A stretch of DNA of 64,000 bases, taken from Brevibacillus ruminantium. GTDB lineage: Bacteria > Bacillota > Bacilli > Brevibacillales > Brevibacillaceae. The notes under the pieces are model-generated. The model was not told the origin of the DNA and ran no database searches. It saw only the letters and a list, made by a program, of their open reading frames with translations. The stretch spans positions 3,173,001 through 3,237,000 of the forward strand of contig NZ_CP098755.1 in assembly GCF_023746555.1 (NCBI RefSeq), read 5' to 3'. The position numbers and the translations under genes were made by a program. Below, piece by piece: positions 53,812 through 63,161 of this stretch; the first letter of the stretch is position 1; the number at the start of each line of letters is the position of its first letter.

Positions 53812-53966
53812 ATCACGTTCTCTCCTCTCGCCAGCTTCTTTTTATTATGAGAGGGAAAACAAGATTACGTCTAGTCAGAATAGTGCGTCAAATAGAGCTA
53901 TGCCACGTCAGTTGACGACAGCATCTTTCGCTGAGCTGACACGTTTCCCGTCCTTTCATTTTCAAA

Positions 53967-53995
53967 TTGACCCTTGACTCCGTATTTGTTAATGT
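53967..53995 (+). promoter_or_regulatory. Sigma-A promoter of dat
   Basis: TTGACC (53967-53972) and TAATGT (53990-53995) are separated by 17 bp, about 105 bp upstream of the dat start. The rest of the 53812-54102 divergent region holds no gene. Confidence 0.6.
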
Positions 53996-54102
53996 GGATG
54001 CATACCATTACTCTTTCACTGGAACCAGTAAATACTCCCTTTTTCAGTCAAGAGGTTTCATCGTGAAAGACATTCTATATGTGTAATCGGAGGAGGATTT
54101 AC

Positions 54103-54954
54103 ATGCTTTACGTGGATGGCAAATGGGTGGAAGCTGACGAGCTTTCTGTTCATCCGGAAGATCGCGGCTACAATTTTGGAGACGGAATTTACGAAGTAGT
54201 CCGTATTTACAAAGGAAACATATACCAGTGGGAAGGACATTTGACGAGACTGATCCGCAGTGCTCGGGAAATCCAACTGGAACTGCCTTGGACCGCTGAG
54301 GAATTATCAACAATTGCTCATGAATTGCTGGCTAAAAACAACATTACCTCCGATGACGATGCTACCTTGTACATACAGGTTACTCGCGGTATCGCTCCAC
54401 GCGTGCATGATATCCCGAGCAATATCCGTCCAGTCATCATGGGCTTTGTGCGTCGCAAGGAACGCCCTCTCGCCGATATGAAAAAGGGAATTACTGCGCA
54501 AATCATCGAAGATATCCGCTGGCTTCGTTGCGATATCAAAACCCTCAACCTGCTGGGTGCGGTACTGGTGAAGCAGTATGCCAAAGACGCCGGTGCCCAG
54601 GACTCCATTTTGCACCGAAACGGTATCGTTACGGAATGCAGCGCTGCCAATCTTTTCGTCGTGAAAGACAACGAGCTCTATACGCATCCTGCCAATCACC
54701 TGATCCTCAACGGTATCACCCGTCTGGATGTCATTGCATTGGCGAAGTCCAACGGCTTCACTGTACATGAAGAACCCTTTACCGTAGATTTCCTCAAACA
54801 AGCGGATGAGGTCTTCAGTACGGGTACGACAGTTGAAGTGATGCCGATTATTTCGGTGGATGGGCAAGCCGTGGGTACGGGTCAGATTGGACCTGTTGTG
54901 AAAAAACTGCAGGAATTGTTCGAAGAGAACATCATCAAAACCGTGCTTGTCTAG
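54103..54954 (+). CDS. dat: D-amino acid aminotransferase
   Basis: PLP enzyme of fold type IV, 283 residues, interconverting D-alanine and D-glutamate for peptidoglycan. The catalytic lysine is K146 in LRCDIKTLNLL, with the PLP-holding Glu in TECSAANLF and the N-terminal DRGYNFGDGIYEVVRIYKG, as in the well-studied Bacillus sp. enzyme. The ATG at 54103 follows GGAGGAGGATTTAC; a longer in-frame start is not supported. It is a single-gene unit. Confidence 0.95.
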   Translation: MLYVDGKWVEADELSVHPEDRGYNFGDGIYEVVRIYKGNIYQWEGHLTRLIRSAREIQLELPWTAEELSTIAHELLAKNNITSDDDATLYIQVTRGIAPRVHDIPSNIRPVIMGFVRRKERPLADMKKGITAQIIEDIRWLRCDIKTLNLLGAVLVKQYAKDAGAQDSILHRNGIVTECSAANLFVVKDNELYTHPANHLILNGITRLDVIALAKSNGFTVHEEPFTVDFLKQADEVFSTGTTVEVMPIISVDGQAVGTGQIGPVVKKLQELFEENIIKTVLV

Positions 54955-54979
54955 TTTTGTTTATATACCTTGGAAATAA

Positions 54980-55020
54980 GAGAAGCTCTCTGGGAGATAA
55001 TCCTGGAGAGCTTCCTTCTT
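54980..55020 (+). terminator. Terminator of dat
   Basis: GAAGCTCTC (54982-54990) pairs perfectly with GAGAGCTTC (55006-55014), followed by CTTCTTTC. The T run is interrupted. Confidence 0.65.
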
Positions 55021-55087
55021 TCATTTTATGTCTCTTGTTACTTCGCCCGATGCTTTGTACCCCGAAACGAGGTTGGGTGATCCAAGC

Positions 55088-55921
55088 CTAGCGGCGAAGA
55101 TTCCACTCATCTGTGGAGTAGCGTGTGGCGGCCAACTCCTGGGCCAGTGCTAGCTCTTCCGCAGTCAGCTCGCTGTCGAGCAGCTCGATGCCCAAACCTT
55201 CCTGAAAACCCTGGCGGAAAGCTGTCATCGCTTCTGGAAGCCGAATGGGTCGGTTGCTTACTTCGTTGATGGTCACGGCTTTTTTGCGAAAGCTGTCCAT
55301 CATTCTTTCTTTCAGTCGGTCCGACGAGAACGTCAGCAGGGAAAAGAGCAGTTCGACATCCATATCAAGCAGGATGGAACCGTGCTGGAGGATTACTCCT
55401 TTTTGCCTGGTTTGTGCACTGCCCGCAACCTTTTTTCCCTCAACGACCAACTCGTACCAGGATGGTGAGTCAAAGCAGGCTGAGGAGCCGGGAGAACTGT
55501 ATTTTTCTTTTTCTTCTTCAGAGGCAAGCGAGACCATTTCTGCTTGCAGTCCAAGGTTTTGAAACCCATGCAGCAGTCCCAGACTGATTACTTTATAGGC
55601 TTCTGTTACACTGGAAGGCATCTTCGGATGGCTTTCGGAAACAACGACACTGTATGTTAATTCCTGATCATGCAGGACCGCTCGTCCACCAGTCGCACGC
55701 CGGACGAAGCCAATCCCTTTCTCCTGCACGAGCTCTAAATCAATTTCTTTGCTTGCTTTCTGAAAGTACCCAATCGACAGGGTAGCCGGGTTCCATGTAT
55801 AAAAACGTACGGTTGGGGGAGTCTTTCCTTCGCTGTGAAGTTGAAGAATTGCCTCATCCACTGCCATATTCATTGCCGGGGACATGCCCTCGGTCACGAT
55901 AAATCGCCATTGTTCTGTCAC
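55088..55921 (-). CDS. lipM: Octanoyltransferase LipM
   Basis: Transfers octanoyl from octanoyl-ACP to GcvH, the first step of lipoate synthesis in Bacillus. The 277 residues show [27 protein letters not shown] (substrate-binding lysine-less lipoate ligase fold), and a catalytic Cys at C149 ([12 protein letters not shown]). The GTG at 55921 follows GGAGGG nine bases upstream; a longer frame to 56122 has no site. Members of this fold can also be LplA-type ligases, but the gene order (yqhM) and the Cys favour LipM. It lies near the gcv genes whose H protein it uses. Confidence 0.88.
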   Translation of the reverse strand: MTEQWRFIVTEGMSPAMNMAVDEAILQLHSEGKTPPTVRFYTWNPATLSIGYFQKASKEIDLELVQEKGIGFVRRATGGRAVLHDQELTYSVVVSESHPKMPSSVTEAYKVISLGLLHGFQNLGLQAEMVSLASEEEKEKYSSPGSSACFDSPSWYELVVEGKKVAGSAQTRQKGVILQHGSILLDMDVELLFSLLTFSSDRLKERMMDSFRKKAVTINEVSNRPIRLPEAMTAFRQGFQEGLGIELLDSELTAEELALAQELAATRYSTDEWNLRR

Positions 55922-56110
55922 TGCGCTAAACCCTCCTCTCCACTTTCCATTGTACTTCTCATCACGTTCGCTGGGCAACAGATCAACAGGACACGAAATG
56001 TTGAAATTGTAAATCCGGTAAACATCTGTAGCTCTATACTTGCACTTATCCTGAAAAACTCCAGCAAAGGAGTGAACCCTAGCTTTACTTACTCGCAACG
56101 GGGCTGTGGT

Positions 56111-56311
56111 GAGAAGAATCATGTTTCCCTGCTTGGCTCCGTATTACGCCCTGCAGGGATGATTTTACTGTCCGCTCCACAGCGATTGGCGGGGGTGCGC
56201 AAAAGCCGCGTCGCTCCGAAGTAAATCAAGGTTGCGCCCCTGTTTCCCGCCAATCGCTGCTCCGCTAAGCTGGGCTTCACAGTCGCACCGCAGGGAAACA
56301 TGATTCTTCTC
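56111..56311 (+). repeat. Palindromic ~200-bp element, copy A
   Basis: A 201-bp element with perfect 22-bp terminal inverted repeats (56111-56132 and 56290-56311) and nested inverted arms, including AGCGATTGGCGGG (56181-56193) pairing with CCCGCCAATCGCT (56246-56258). It holds no gene. Copy B at 56662-56859 is the same element in the opposite orientation, about 80% alike by eye. Confidence 0.85.
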
Positions 56312-56661
56312 CAGACATACTGCTCCATCCAAATTTTGAAAGGATGAAAGAAAGGGTGTTTATGATGTAAAACAAAAAAAATTTCTGTAAGACGATACAA
56401 AGGTGCTCCAAACATCACATTATTTCGCTAAAATAGGATGCAATTTTCACCATGGGATAAACGAAAGGTTAGTTGCCCCGATGTTTACGATTCGAGCGCT
56501 TGTATTTATGTTTGTTGGCTATGTTAACTATGAACGCTTTGTTTGTACCTTTTCTTGTGTTTTTACTTGTATCTTTGCTCTCATCTGTACTTTATATATT
56601 GCTCTTTAATTCTTAACATCAATGAATATCCGTTCATTTTTTTGGTAAGCATCGGTTACAT

Positions 56662-56859
56662 GAAGAAGCATGTTTCCCTGCGGTGCGACTGTGGAGCCCT
56701 ACCCAGCGAAAGGGCGATTCGCGGGAAAAAGGAGCGTAACCTTGGGATGACCTCGTAGCAATTTCTGCTTTTGCGCTCCCCCGCGAATCGCCCTGGAGCG
56801 GACAGTGAATCCTCCCCGCAGGGCGTAATACGGAGCTAAGCAGGGAAACATGCTTCTTC
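56662..56859 (-). repeat. Palindromic ~200-bp element, copy B (inverted)
   Basis: A 198-bp element with perfect 20-bp ends (56662-56681 and 56840-56859) and an inner 15-bp stem, 56711-56725 with 56780-56794. It aligns along its whole length with the reverse complement of copy A. Where the arms differ between copies, both arms change together. Confidence 0.85.
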
Positions 56860-56920
56860 TCGCCGCAGCCCCATTTCCAAAGGTTTTTGCCACCAAGGAC
56901 TGAAAGAACTGTTCTGTTGT

Positions 56921-56953
56921 AAAAAAAGCTGCCGAACCATATTCGGCAGCTTT
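56921..56953 (-). terminator. Terminator of the gcvT-gcvPA-gcvPB operon
   Basis: AAAGCTGCCGAA (56925-56936) pairs perfectly with TTCGGCAGCTTT (56942-56953), a 12-bp stem with a 5-base loop, then a T7 run on the minus strand. Confidence 0.92.
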
Positions 56954-56959
56954 CGCAAG

Positions 56960-58426
56960 TTATTCAGGCTGATAACGAAGAATCGGTTTACGAGCAGCCG
57001 TCGCCTCATCCAATCTGCGAACCACAGTCGTATGCGGTGCTTCCTGGACGATCTCCGGAGTCTCTTCACATTCACGCGCAATTTGCAGCATGATGTCAAT
57101 AAACTCGTCAAGCGTTTCTTTGGATTCTGTCTCAGTCGGCTCAATCATCAAGCATTCGTCAACAATCAACGGGAAGTAGATGGTCGGCGGATGATAGCCG
57201 AAGTCGAGCAGACGTTTGGCAATATCAAGCGTCCGAACACCCAGCTTTTTCTGACGTACGCCGGAGAGAACGAATTCGTGCTTGCAGACGCGATCATAGG
57301 GCAGCTCGTATGCACTAGCCAGCTTGCGCATCATGTAGTTGGCGCTGAGGACAGCGTTTTGTGATACCTGCAGCAATCCTTCTGGTCCCATCGAACGAAT
57401 ATACGCATAAGCACGGACGAGGATTCCAAAGTTTCCATGATATCCTTTTACGCGGCCGATCGATTGTGGGCGGTCGTTGTCCCAGAAGAACGTGCCGTCT
57501 GCTTTCTTGCCGACGATTGGAGCGGGCATGAACGGTTCCAGGATCTTTTTCACGCCGACAGGTCCTGCACCGGGTCCACCGCCGCCATGAGGGCCGGTAA
57601 AGGTTTTATGCAGATTGAGGTGAACCACGTCAAAGCCCATGTCCCCTGGACGAGCGATGCCCAGGATCGCGTTGGCGTTGGCTCCGTCATAGTAGAGCAG
57701 TCCGCCGGCATCATGGACGATCTTGGCCATCTCGACAATATCCTCTTCGAACAAGCCGAGGGTATTCGGGTTGGTAAGCATCAACGCAGCCGTATCGGAA
57801 CCGACAGCTTGGCGCAAAGCCTCAATGTCTACCAGTCCGCGATCGTCGGATGGAATCGTAACGGTTTCCAGACCGGCAACAGCGGCAGAGGCTGGATTGG
57901 TGCCGTGTGCGGAGTTGGGCACGATTACTTTAGTACGCGCATGATCACCGCGGCTTTCATGATAGGCACGGATCATCAGAAGACCTGTCCACTCACCCGC
58001 AGCACCGGCAGCAGGCTGCAGCGTAACAGCGTCCATTCCCGTAATTTCGGCCAATTCATTCTGCAGGTTGTACAACAGCTCCAGCGCACCTTGAACAGAT
58101 TCCTCCGCCTGATACGGGTGGGTTTGGGCAAAGCCTGCATAACGGGCTACATCTTCGTTGATTTTTGGATTGTATTTCATCGTGCAGGAACCGAGCGGAT
58201 AGAAACCGTTGTCGATCCCGTGATTTCGGCGGGACAGCTCGGTGTAATGACGAACCAGCTGCAGTTCGGACACCTCCGGCAGCTCTGCTGGCGTCTCACG
58301 AATCAGATGCTTTGGCAGCAGCTCCGTAACTTCTACCTCAGGCACATCAAGCGCCGGGAGATTGTAGCCTACGCGACCGGGCTTGCTCAATTCAAAGATC
58401 AGTGCTTTTTCCTTGTCGTTATGCAC
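56960..58426 (-). CDS. gcvPB: Glycine dehydrogenase (decarboxylating) subunit 2
   Basis: PLP-bearing half of the two-subunit P protein, which decarboxylates glycine and passes the aminomethyl group to GcvH. The 488 residues include the PLP lysine in [27 protein letters not shown] near the N-terminus, and [15 protein letters not shown] at the end. Its start overlaps gcvPA by 8 bp. It is the last gene of the operon. Confidence 0.96.
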   Translation of the reverse strand: MHNDKEKALIFELSKPGRVGYNLPALDVPEVEVTELLPKHLIRETPAELPEVSELQLVRHYTELSRRNHGIDNGFYPLGSCTMKYNPKINEDVARYAGFAQTHPYQAEESVQGALELLYNLQNELAEITGMDAVTLQPAAGAAGEWTGLLMIRAYHESRGDHARTKVIVPNSAHGTNPASAAVAGLETVTIPSDDRGLVDIEALRQAVGSDTAALMLTNPNTLGLFEEDIVEMAKIVHDAGGLLYYDGANANAILGIARPGDMGFDVVHLNLHKTFTGPHGGGGPGAGPVGVKKILEPFMPAPIVGKKADGTFFWDNDRPQSIGRVKGYHGNFGILVRAYAYIRSMGPEGLLQVSQNAVLSANYMMRKLASAYELPYDRVCKHEFVLSGVRQKKLGVRTLDIAKRLLDFGYHPPTIYFPLIVDECLMIEPTETESKETLDEFIDIMLQIARECEETPEIVQEAPHTTVVRRLDEATAARKPILRYQPE

Positions 58427-59768
58427 GGTTGATCGCCTCCAGTTCCTGCGCCAGTGTTTCGATTTCTTCTTTTGTTCTCAGCTCGGTTACTGCCACGAGC
58501 ATGTGATTCGACAGCTCCGGGTAGTCCAGACCGAGGTCGTAGCCGCCGATGATGCCTTTGCCGAGCAGCGCTTGGTTCACTTCCGCCACCGGTTTGTTCA
58601 GCTTGACGATAAACTCGTTAAAGGATGGTGCGCTGCCCACGATTTCAAAGCCTTTTGCTGCCAACACCTGCTTGGCATAATGCGCTTTCTGCAGGTTGAG
58701 CATGGCGATTTCCTGAACGCCCTGCTTTCCATAGGATGACATCGCGATGGAAGCGGCCAGAGCCAGCAAAGCCTGGTTGGAGCAAATGTTGGATGTCGCC
58801 TTTTCACGGCGAATGTGCTGTTCCCGCGCTTGAAGCGTCAACACGAAGCCACGTTTTCCGTCCTCATCCTTGGTCTGTCCGACGATCCGGCCCGGCATTT
58901 TGCGCATCAGTTTTGACGTAGTCGCAAAGTATCCACAGTGCGGTCCGCCAAAGGATGCGAAGATCCCGAACGGCTGCATGTCTCCTACGACAATGTCAGC
59001 GCCCATTTTACCCGGTGCTTCGAGAACACCGAGAGAGAGCGGGTTGGAGGAGACGACCAAAAGTGCCCCCTTCCCGTGTACAATCGGCTCAATCGCAGTC
59101 AAATCTTCTATTTGTCCCAGGAAGTTGGGATATTGCACGATGACAGCCGCTGTCTGCTCGTCGACAAGAGCTTCCAACGCCGCTGTATCCGTTACGCTGT
59201 CTTTCAGGTCGGCTTCCACTACCTCGACGCCTTGTCCGTAAGCATAGGTGCGAAGAACATTGCGTGCTTCCGGATGAACAGAGCGGGAGACGACCACTTT
59301 TCTTTTTCCGGTATGGCCGGCAGCCATCATGGCGGCCTCAGCCAGAGAAGTTGCGCCGTCGTACATGGAAGAGTTAGCCACCTCCATGCCAGTCATCTCA
59401 CACACCATAGTTTGGAATTCGAAAATCGCCTGCAGCTCGCCTTGGCTAATCTCGGGCTGGTATGGTGTGTAGGCTGTGAAGAATTCACCGCGAAGCAGCA
59501 TATGGTTGACGACACTCGGGATGTGGTGCTGGTAGACACCTGCCCCCAAAAAGCTGGCATGGGTGCTGAAGTTAGCATTTTTACCGGCAAGGGATGAAAA
59601 ATATTTCACCAATTCCGGCTCGGAAAGGGCCTCTGGAATTTGCAAGGCGCCTTTGAAACGGACTTCTTCGGGAATATCTGCGAATAACTCTTCCACCCGG
59701 GAAATTCCGAGAGTGTCCAACATCTCGCGTTTGTCCTGATCAGTTTGAGGCAGGTAACGGTATTTCAC
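58419..59768 (-). CDS. gcvPA: Glycine dehydrogenase (decarboxylating) subunit 1
   Basis: Non-lysine half of the P protein, 449 residues, with the family N-terminus [39 protein letters not shown], and [12 protein letters not shown]. The C-terminal half has [37 protein letters not shown]. The start lies 42 bp after gcvT. It forms the holoenzyme with gcvPB, which overlaps it. Confidence 0.96.
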   Translation of the reverse strand: MKYRYLPQTDQDKREMLDTLGISRVEELFADIPEEVRFKGALQIPEALSEPELVKYFSSLAGKNANFSTHASFLGAGVYQHHIPSVVNHMLLRGEFFTAYTPYQPEISQGELQAIFEFQTMVCEMTGMEVANSSMYDGATSLAEAAMMAAGHTGKRKVVVSRSVHPEARNVLRTYAYGQGVEVVEADLKDSVTDTAALEALVDEQTAAVIVQYPNFLGQIEDLTAIEPIVHGKGALLVVSSNPLSLGVLEAPGKMGADIVVGDMQPFGIFASFGGPHCGYFATTSKLMRKMPGRIVGQTKDEDGKRGFVLTLQAREQHIRREKATSNICSNQALLALAASIAMSSYGKQGVQEIAMLNLQKAHYAKQVLAAKGFEIVGSAPSFNEFIVKLNKPVAEVNQALLGKGIIGGYDLGLDYPELSNHMLVAVTELRTKEEIETLAQELEAINRA

Positions 59769-59810
59769 GAACGTTGTCCTCCTTATAAATGGGGTCTTGG
59801 AAACCGTAAT

Positions 59811-60917
59811 TTATGATTGCTTGGGACGCTTATAGAATGGCGTGGACACCACGACTGCTTTGAGGCGCTTGCCGCGAATTTCCACTTCCAGCTCCGTACC
59901 GACAGCAGCGTGCTCGGATTTGATCAGCACGAGCCCCACGTTCTTTTTCAATGTAGGGGACTGAGTACCTGTCGTCACTTCGCCGATTTGTTCGTCCCCG
60001 ATAAACACGGGATAATGGCTGCGCGGAATACCGCGATCAATCATTTCGATGCCCACCAGCTTGCGCGGCGCGCCTTTTTCCTTTTGTGCCTTCAATGCTT
60101 CCTGGCCGATAAAAGACACTTCTTTGTCCACCTTTACAGCAAAGCCGATACCCGCCTCGATTGGCGAGATGTCCTTGCTCAGCTCCTGTCCGTAAAGCGG
60201 CAGCTTGGATTCGAAACGCAGCGTATCGCGTGCACCCAGACCGCATGGAACCAGCCCATCTTCTTTTCCGACCTCCAGCAGCCGATCCCAAAGCTGGATC
60301 GCCTTGTCTTGGGCAAGATAGATCTCAAAGCCGTCTTCGCCGGTATAACCCGTACGGGAAACGAGGCATGGAACACCGTCAATCAGTACATCACGCTGGA
60401 AACGGAAGAAGCCAATTTGCGAAAGATCTGTATCCGTCAGCTTTTGCAAAATGGACTCAGCCACTGGCCCCTGAATCGCGAGCTGCGCCGTCTGCGCGGA
60501 GATGTTTTCAATCTGCACGCCTTTACTGAGATGCTCCTGCATCCAGGCAAAATCCTTGTCGGTATTGCCAGCGTTAATAACGAGCAGGTAATCGTCATCT
60601 GCATATTTGTAAACCAGCAGATCATCTACCGTGCCCCCGTCCGGATAACAAAAGACGCTGTATTGGGCTTGACCTACTTCCAGCTTGGAGAGGTCATTCG
60701 TGGTCAGCTTCTGAAGATAGAGAAACGCTCCTTCACCTTTTACCGCTACCTCGCCCATGTGCGAAACGTCAAACAAACCTGCCCTTGTCCGGACTGCTTC
60801 GTGCTCTTGCGTAATACCGGAAAACTGCACGGGCAAATCCCAGCCGCCAAAGTCAATCGTTTTCGCCCCGTACTTTTCGTAGGCAGGAAATAGCGGCGTG
60901 CGTTTCAATGTCGCCAT
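59811..60917 (-). CDS. gcvT: Glycine cleavage system T protein (aminomethyltransferase)
   Basis: Releases ammonia from the aminomethyl-lipoyl H protein and transfers the one-carbon unit to tetrahydrofolate. The 368 residues show [39 protein letters not shown] with the catalytic Asp, and [18 protein letters not shown]. The ATG at 60917 follows CAGGAGGTGCCAGAC. Longer frames run into the riboswitch and are rejected. First gene of the operon. folD, also in this window, uses the product. Confidence 0.95.
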   Translation of the reverse strand: MATLKRTPLFPAYEKYGAKTIDFGGWDLPVQFSGITQEHEAVRTRAGLFDVSHMGEVAVKGEGAFLYLQKLTTNDLSKLEVGQAQYSVFCYPDGGTVDDLLVYKYADDDYLLVINAGNTDKDFAWMQEHLSKGVQIENISAQTAQLAIQGPVAESILQKLTDTDLSQIGFFRFQRDVLIDGVPCLVSRTGYTGEDGFEIYLAQDKAIQLWDRLLEVGKEDGLVPCGLGARDTLRFESKLPLYGQELSKDISPIEAGIGFAVKVDKEVSFIGQEALKAQKEKGAPRKLVGIEMIDRGIPRSHYPVFIGDEQIGEVTTGTQSPTLKKNVGLVLIKSEHAAVGTELEVEIRGKRLKAVVVSTPFYKRPKQS

Positions 60918-60943
60918 GTCTGGCACCTCCTGAGTTTTTCTGC

Positions 60944-61017
60944 AACAAAAAAGGACAAAACAAGAGAAATAAGAACGCCAAAGAACGACGGCGCCCATTC
61001 CTCCTCCTCTGTCCTTG
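60944..61017 (-). terminator. Riboswitch-controlled terminator before gcvT
   Basis: On the minus strand AAGGACA (61010-61016) at the 3' edge of the second aptamer can pair with TGTCCTT (60951-60957), followed by a TTTTTT run. The same AAGGACAGAG stretch belongs to the aptamer's closing stem, so glycine binding would free the transcript from termination. B. subtilis gcvT has the same layout (GGACAGAG / CTCTGTCC). Confidence 0.8.
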
Positions 61018-61202
61018 GTACCTGAGAGTTGCCTTGCTGAAAGGAGCGCAGTTGCTCCATGTGCAAGTTTCCCCTTTGGTGGCTCTCGCTCGAGCTCTCT
61101 CCAGAGATGCGTCCAGTAGAGGTACTTTTGCCTGAGAGATTCACCGTTGCCGGCTTGCTCCTTCGGCGCTGCCATACAGGCAGTCTCTCCCTGCTACTTT
61201 CA
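61008..61202 (-). ncRNA. Tandem glycine riboswitch
   Basis: The gcvT leader contains two glycine aptamers. Aptamer I (about 61202-61100, 5' to 3' on the minus strand) shows GGGAGAGACTG, GCGCCGAAGGAGCAA and GTGAATCTCTCAGGCAAAAG. Aptamer II (about 61095-61008) shows GAGAGCCACCAAAGGGGAAA, then GCAACTCTCAGGTACCAAGGACAGAG. Both have the GCCGAAGG/ACCAAAGG and CTCTCAGG core of the family. It should raise gcvT-gcvPA-gcvPB expression when glycine is plentiful. Confidence 0.95.
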
Positions 61203-61426
61203 TTCGCGATGGATACTGGGTCATACATAAACTTTTCAGTAACATTCCATACTACTGGAATGAACTCCTTCTTTATCCTACCACGAGAGTCGATTCTTGA
61301 AAATATGCAAATTGCCAATCAACTTACAAATTCACTAACAAAATTTTTATTTAAAAAGAATATTGTTCGTATTTAACTGAGTAACTAAAACAAATTCCTC
61401 AGCACAAAGAATGAGGAGGCGATACG

Positions 61427-63130
61427 ATGACGAACATTCCCGTTTCCTTCGAGAGGGATTGGATGGATTTGCTACAGAAGCGAATGAAGGAGGACGGCCC
61501 CTGGGACAAATGGGAGCTGTTCCAGCTTACCCTGCGGGCCGAGGAAGCGTTGGCGATCCGTGAATTTGACCAGCTCCAATGCTTGCAGTACCTCCCCACC
61601 CTCCAGCCGTATCCTCATCAACTGCAGACAGCCGAGCGTGTTTTAAATGAAATGCGCGGCCGCGCGATTTTGGCTGACGAGGTCGGTCTTGGAAAAACCA
61701 TCGAAGCCGGCTTGATCCTGAAAGAGTACATGATTCGCGGTTTGGCCAAAAAAATCCTGATACTGGTTCCTGCCTCCCTGGTCATCCAGTGGACCAAAGA
61801 GTTGAACCAAAAGTTTGGCATCCCCGCGATGGCTCAAAAAAAAGAGTACATGTGGCGTCAATATGATGTCGTTGTCGCCTCGATAGATACGGCAAAGCGG
61901 GACCCGCACAGGCGCCACGTGCTTGACATCGACTACGACATGCTGATTATCGATGAGGCTCATAAGCTCAAAAACAAAAGAACCCGCAACTATCAATTCG
62001 TCAAGGAAATTCGTAAAAAATACTGTCTGCTGTTAACTGCCACCCCTATTCAGAACGAGATGGACGAGCTGTATAACTTGATCAATCTGCTGAAGCCTGG
62101 TCACCTCGGACACACCTCCAGCTTCACGACCAGCTATGTCGAAGGAAAGCGGCAGGCCAAAAACAATGAACAGCTAAAGACAGAGCTGGACAAGGTCATG
62201 ATTCGCAACCGCCGAAGCGATGGAGGTGTTCATTTTACCCAAAGACACGTCCAATCGATCCCGATCCAACTGTCTCCGGAGGAAGCTGCTCTCTACGAAG
62301 GGGTCACTCGTTTTGTGAAGGAACAGTATCTCACCGGTTCAGGCGGGTATAACTCACTGGCGCTGATTACGCTCCAGCGCGAGGTTTGTTCCAGCCGTGA
62401 AGCGGCCTTCCTCACCCTGTACAACATGCACCAGCGGGCAGCCGAGGATTCTCCTGTCCGCTCGGAAATCCTGGAGCTCGTAGAGATGATCAAACGCATC
62501 GAAGCACACTCCAAAGCGGCCAAAGCCATCGAGTTGATTAAAGAAATCGATGACAAGGTGATCATCTTTACGGAATACCGGGCGACCCAAAACTATTTGC
62601 AAAAATATCTGCATGATCACGGGATCACATCCGTGCCTTTTCGCGGCGGCTTCAAACGGAGCAAAAAGGATTGGATGACCGATCTTTTCCAGAACCGCGC
62701 CCAGGTGCTCATTGCAACAGAAGCGGGCGGCGAAGGAATCAACCTGCAATTTTGCAATCGCGTCATCAATTACGACATGCCTTGGAATCCGATGCGGGTG
62801 GAGCAGCGCATTGGACGGGTCCACCGCTTGGGTCAGCAGCGCGATGTGCACATATACAATCTGTCTACCATCGGTACGATTGAAGAACATATCCTGCAGC
62901 TTCTGTATGAAAAGATCGATCTGTTTGAGATGGTAATCGGGGAGCTGGATGATATCGTGGAACGATTGAATCTGTCTCAATCTCTGGAGGAGAATCTGGT
63001 TCGCATCATCATGGATTCGGCTTCAGAACGGGAAATGGCGCTCAAGCTGGATAATATGGGGCAAGCGATCCGAGCCATGCGTACCGTCCGACAATCACAG
63101 GGATCTCTTCAGGAAGCAGCCGAAAAGTAG
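61427..63130 (+). CDS. yqhH: SNF2-family DNA/RNA helicase-like ATPase (YqhH)
   Basis: SWI2/SNF2 ATPase of 567 residues. Motif I DEVGLGKTIEAGLIL, motif II IIDEAHKLKNK (DEAH), motif III LLLTATPIQNEMDELYNL, motifs V and VI ATEAGGEGINLQFCNRVINYDMPWNPMRVEQRIGRVHRLGQ are all present. B. subtilis YqhH sits at the same place, divergent from gcvT. The start follows GAGGAGGCGATACG. The role is unknown; RapA-like transcription recycling is a possible relative. Confidence 0.93.
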   Translation: MTNIPVSFERDWMDLLQKRMKEDGPWDKWELFQLTLRAEEALAIREFDQLQCLQYLPTLQPYPHQLQTAERVLNEMRGRAILADEVGLGKTIEAGLILKEYMIRGLAKKILILVPASLVIQWTKELNQKFGIPAMAQKKEYMWRQYDVVVASIDTAKRDPHRRHVLDIDYDMLIIDEAHKLKNKRTRNYQFVKEIRKKYCLLLTATPIQNEMDELYNLINLLKPGHLGHTSSFTTSYVEGKRQAKNNEQLKTELDKVMIRNRRSDGGVHFTQRHVQSIPIQLSPEEAALYEGVTRFVKEQYLTGSGGYNSLALITLQREVCSSREAAFLTLYNMHQRAAEDSPVRSEILELVEMIKRIEAHSKAAKAIELIKEIDDKVIIFTEYRATQNYLQKYLHDHGITSVPFRGGFKRSKKDWMTDLFQNRAQVLIATEAGGEGINLQFCNRVINYDMPWNPMRVEQRIGRVHRLGQQRDVHIYNLSTIGTIEEHILQLLYEKIDLFEMVIGELDDIVERLNLSQSLEENLVRIIMDSASEREMALKLDNMGQAIRAMRTVRQSQGSLQEAAEK

Positions 63131-63161
63131 TAACCCCCGCGGGCAAGGAGGGCTCGAGCGA

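Larger units (their letters stand above)
55922..56959. other. Long intergenic region with two inverted palindromic elements
   Basis: About 1 kb between lipM and gcvPB with no credible gene. It contains elements A and B (below), an AT-rich spacer at 56312-56661 with only weak short frames, and the gcvPB terminator at 56921-56953. In B. subtilis yqhL lies near here; it is absent. Confidence 0.7.

Noticed and set aside
56474..56609. Short hydrophobic plus-strand frame between the palindromic elements
   Set aside because: It is AT-rich and low complexity, and lacks a ribosome binding site; the hydrophobicity follows from T-rich codons.
56111..56859. Palindromic elements considered as an insertion sequence pair or composite transposon
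   Set aside because: No transposase frame lies in or between the copies and the 350-bp spacer carries no cargo gene; a MITE-like or hairpin element fits better.
57437..58432. Plus-strand open frame opposite gcvPB
   Set aside because: Antisense shadow of a highly conserved PLP enzyme gene.
59817..60893. Plus-strand open frame of 358 residues opposite gcvT
   Set aside because: Antisense shadow of GcvT with no ribosome binding site; the riboswitch and operon context show the minus strand is the gene.
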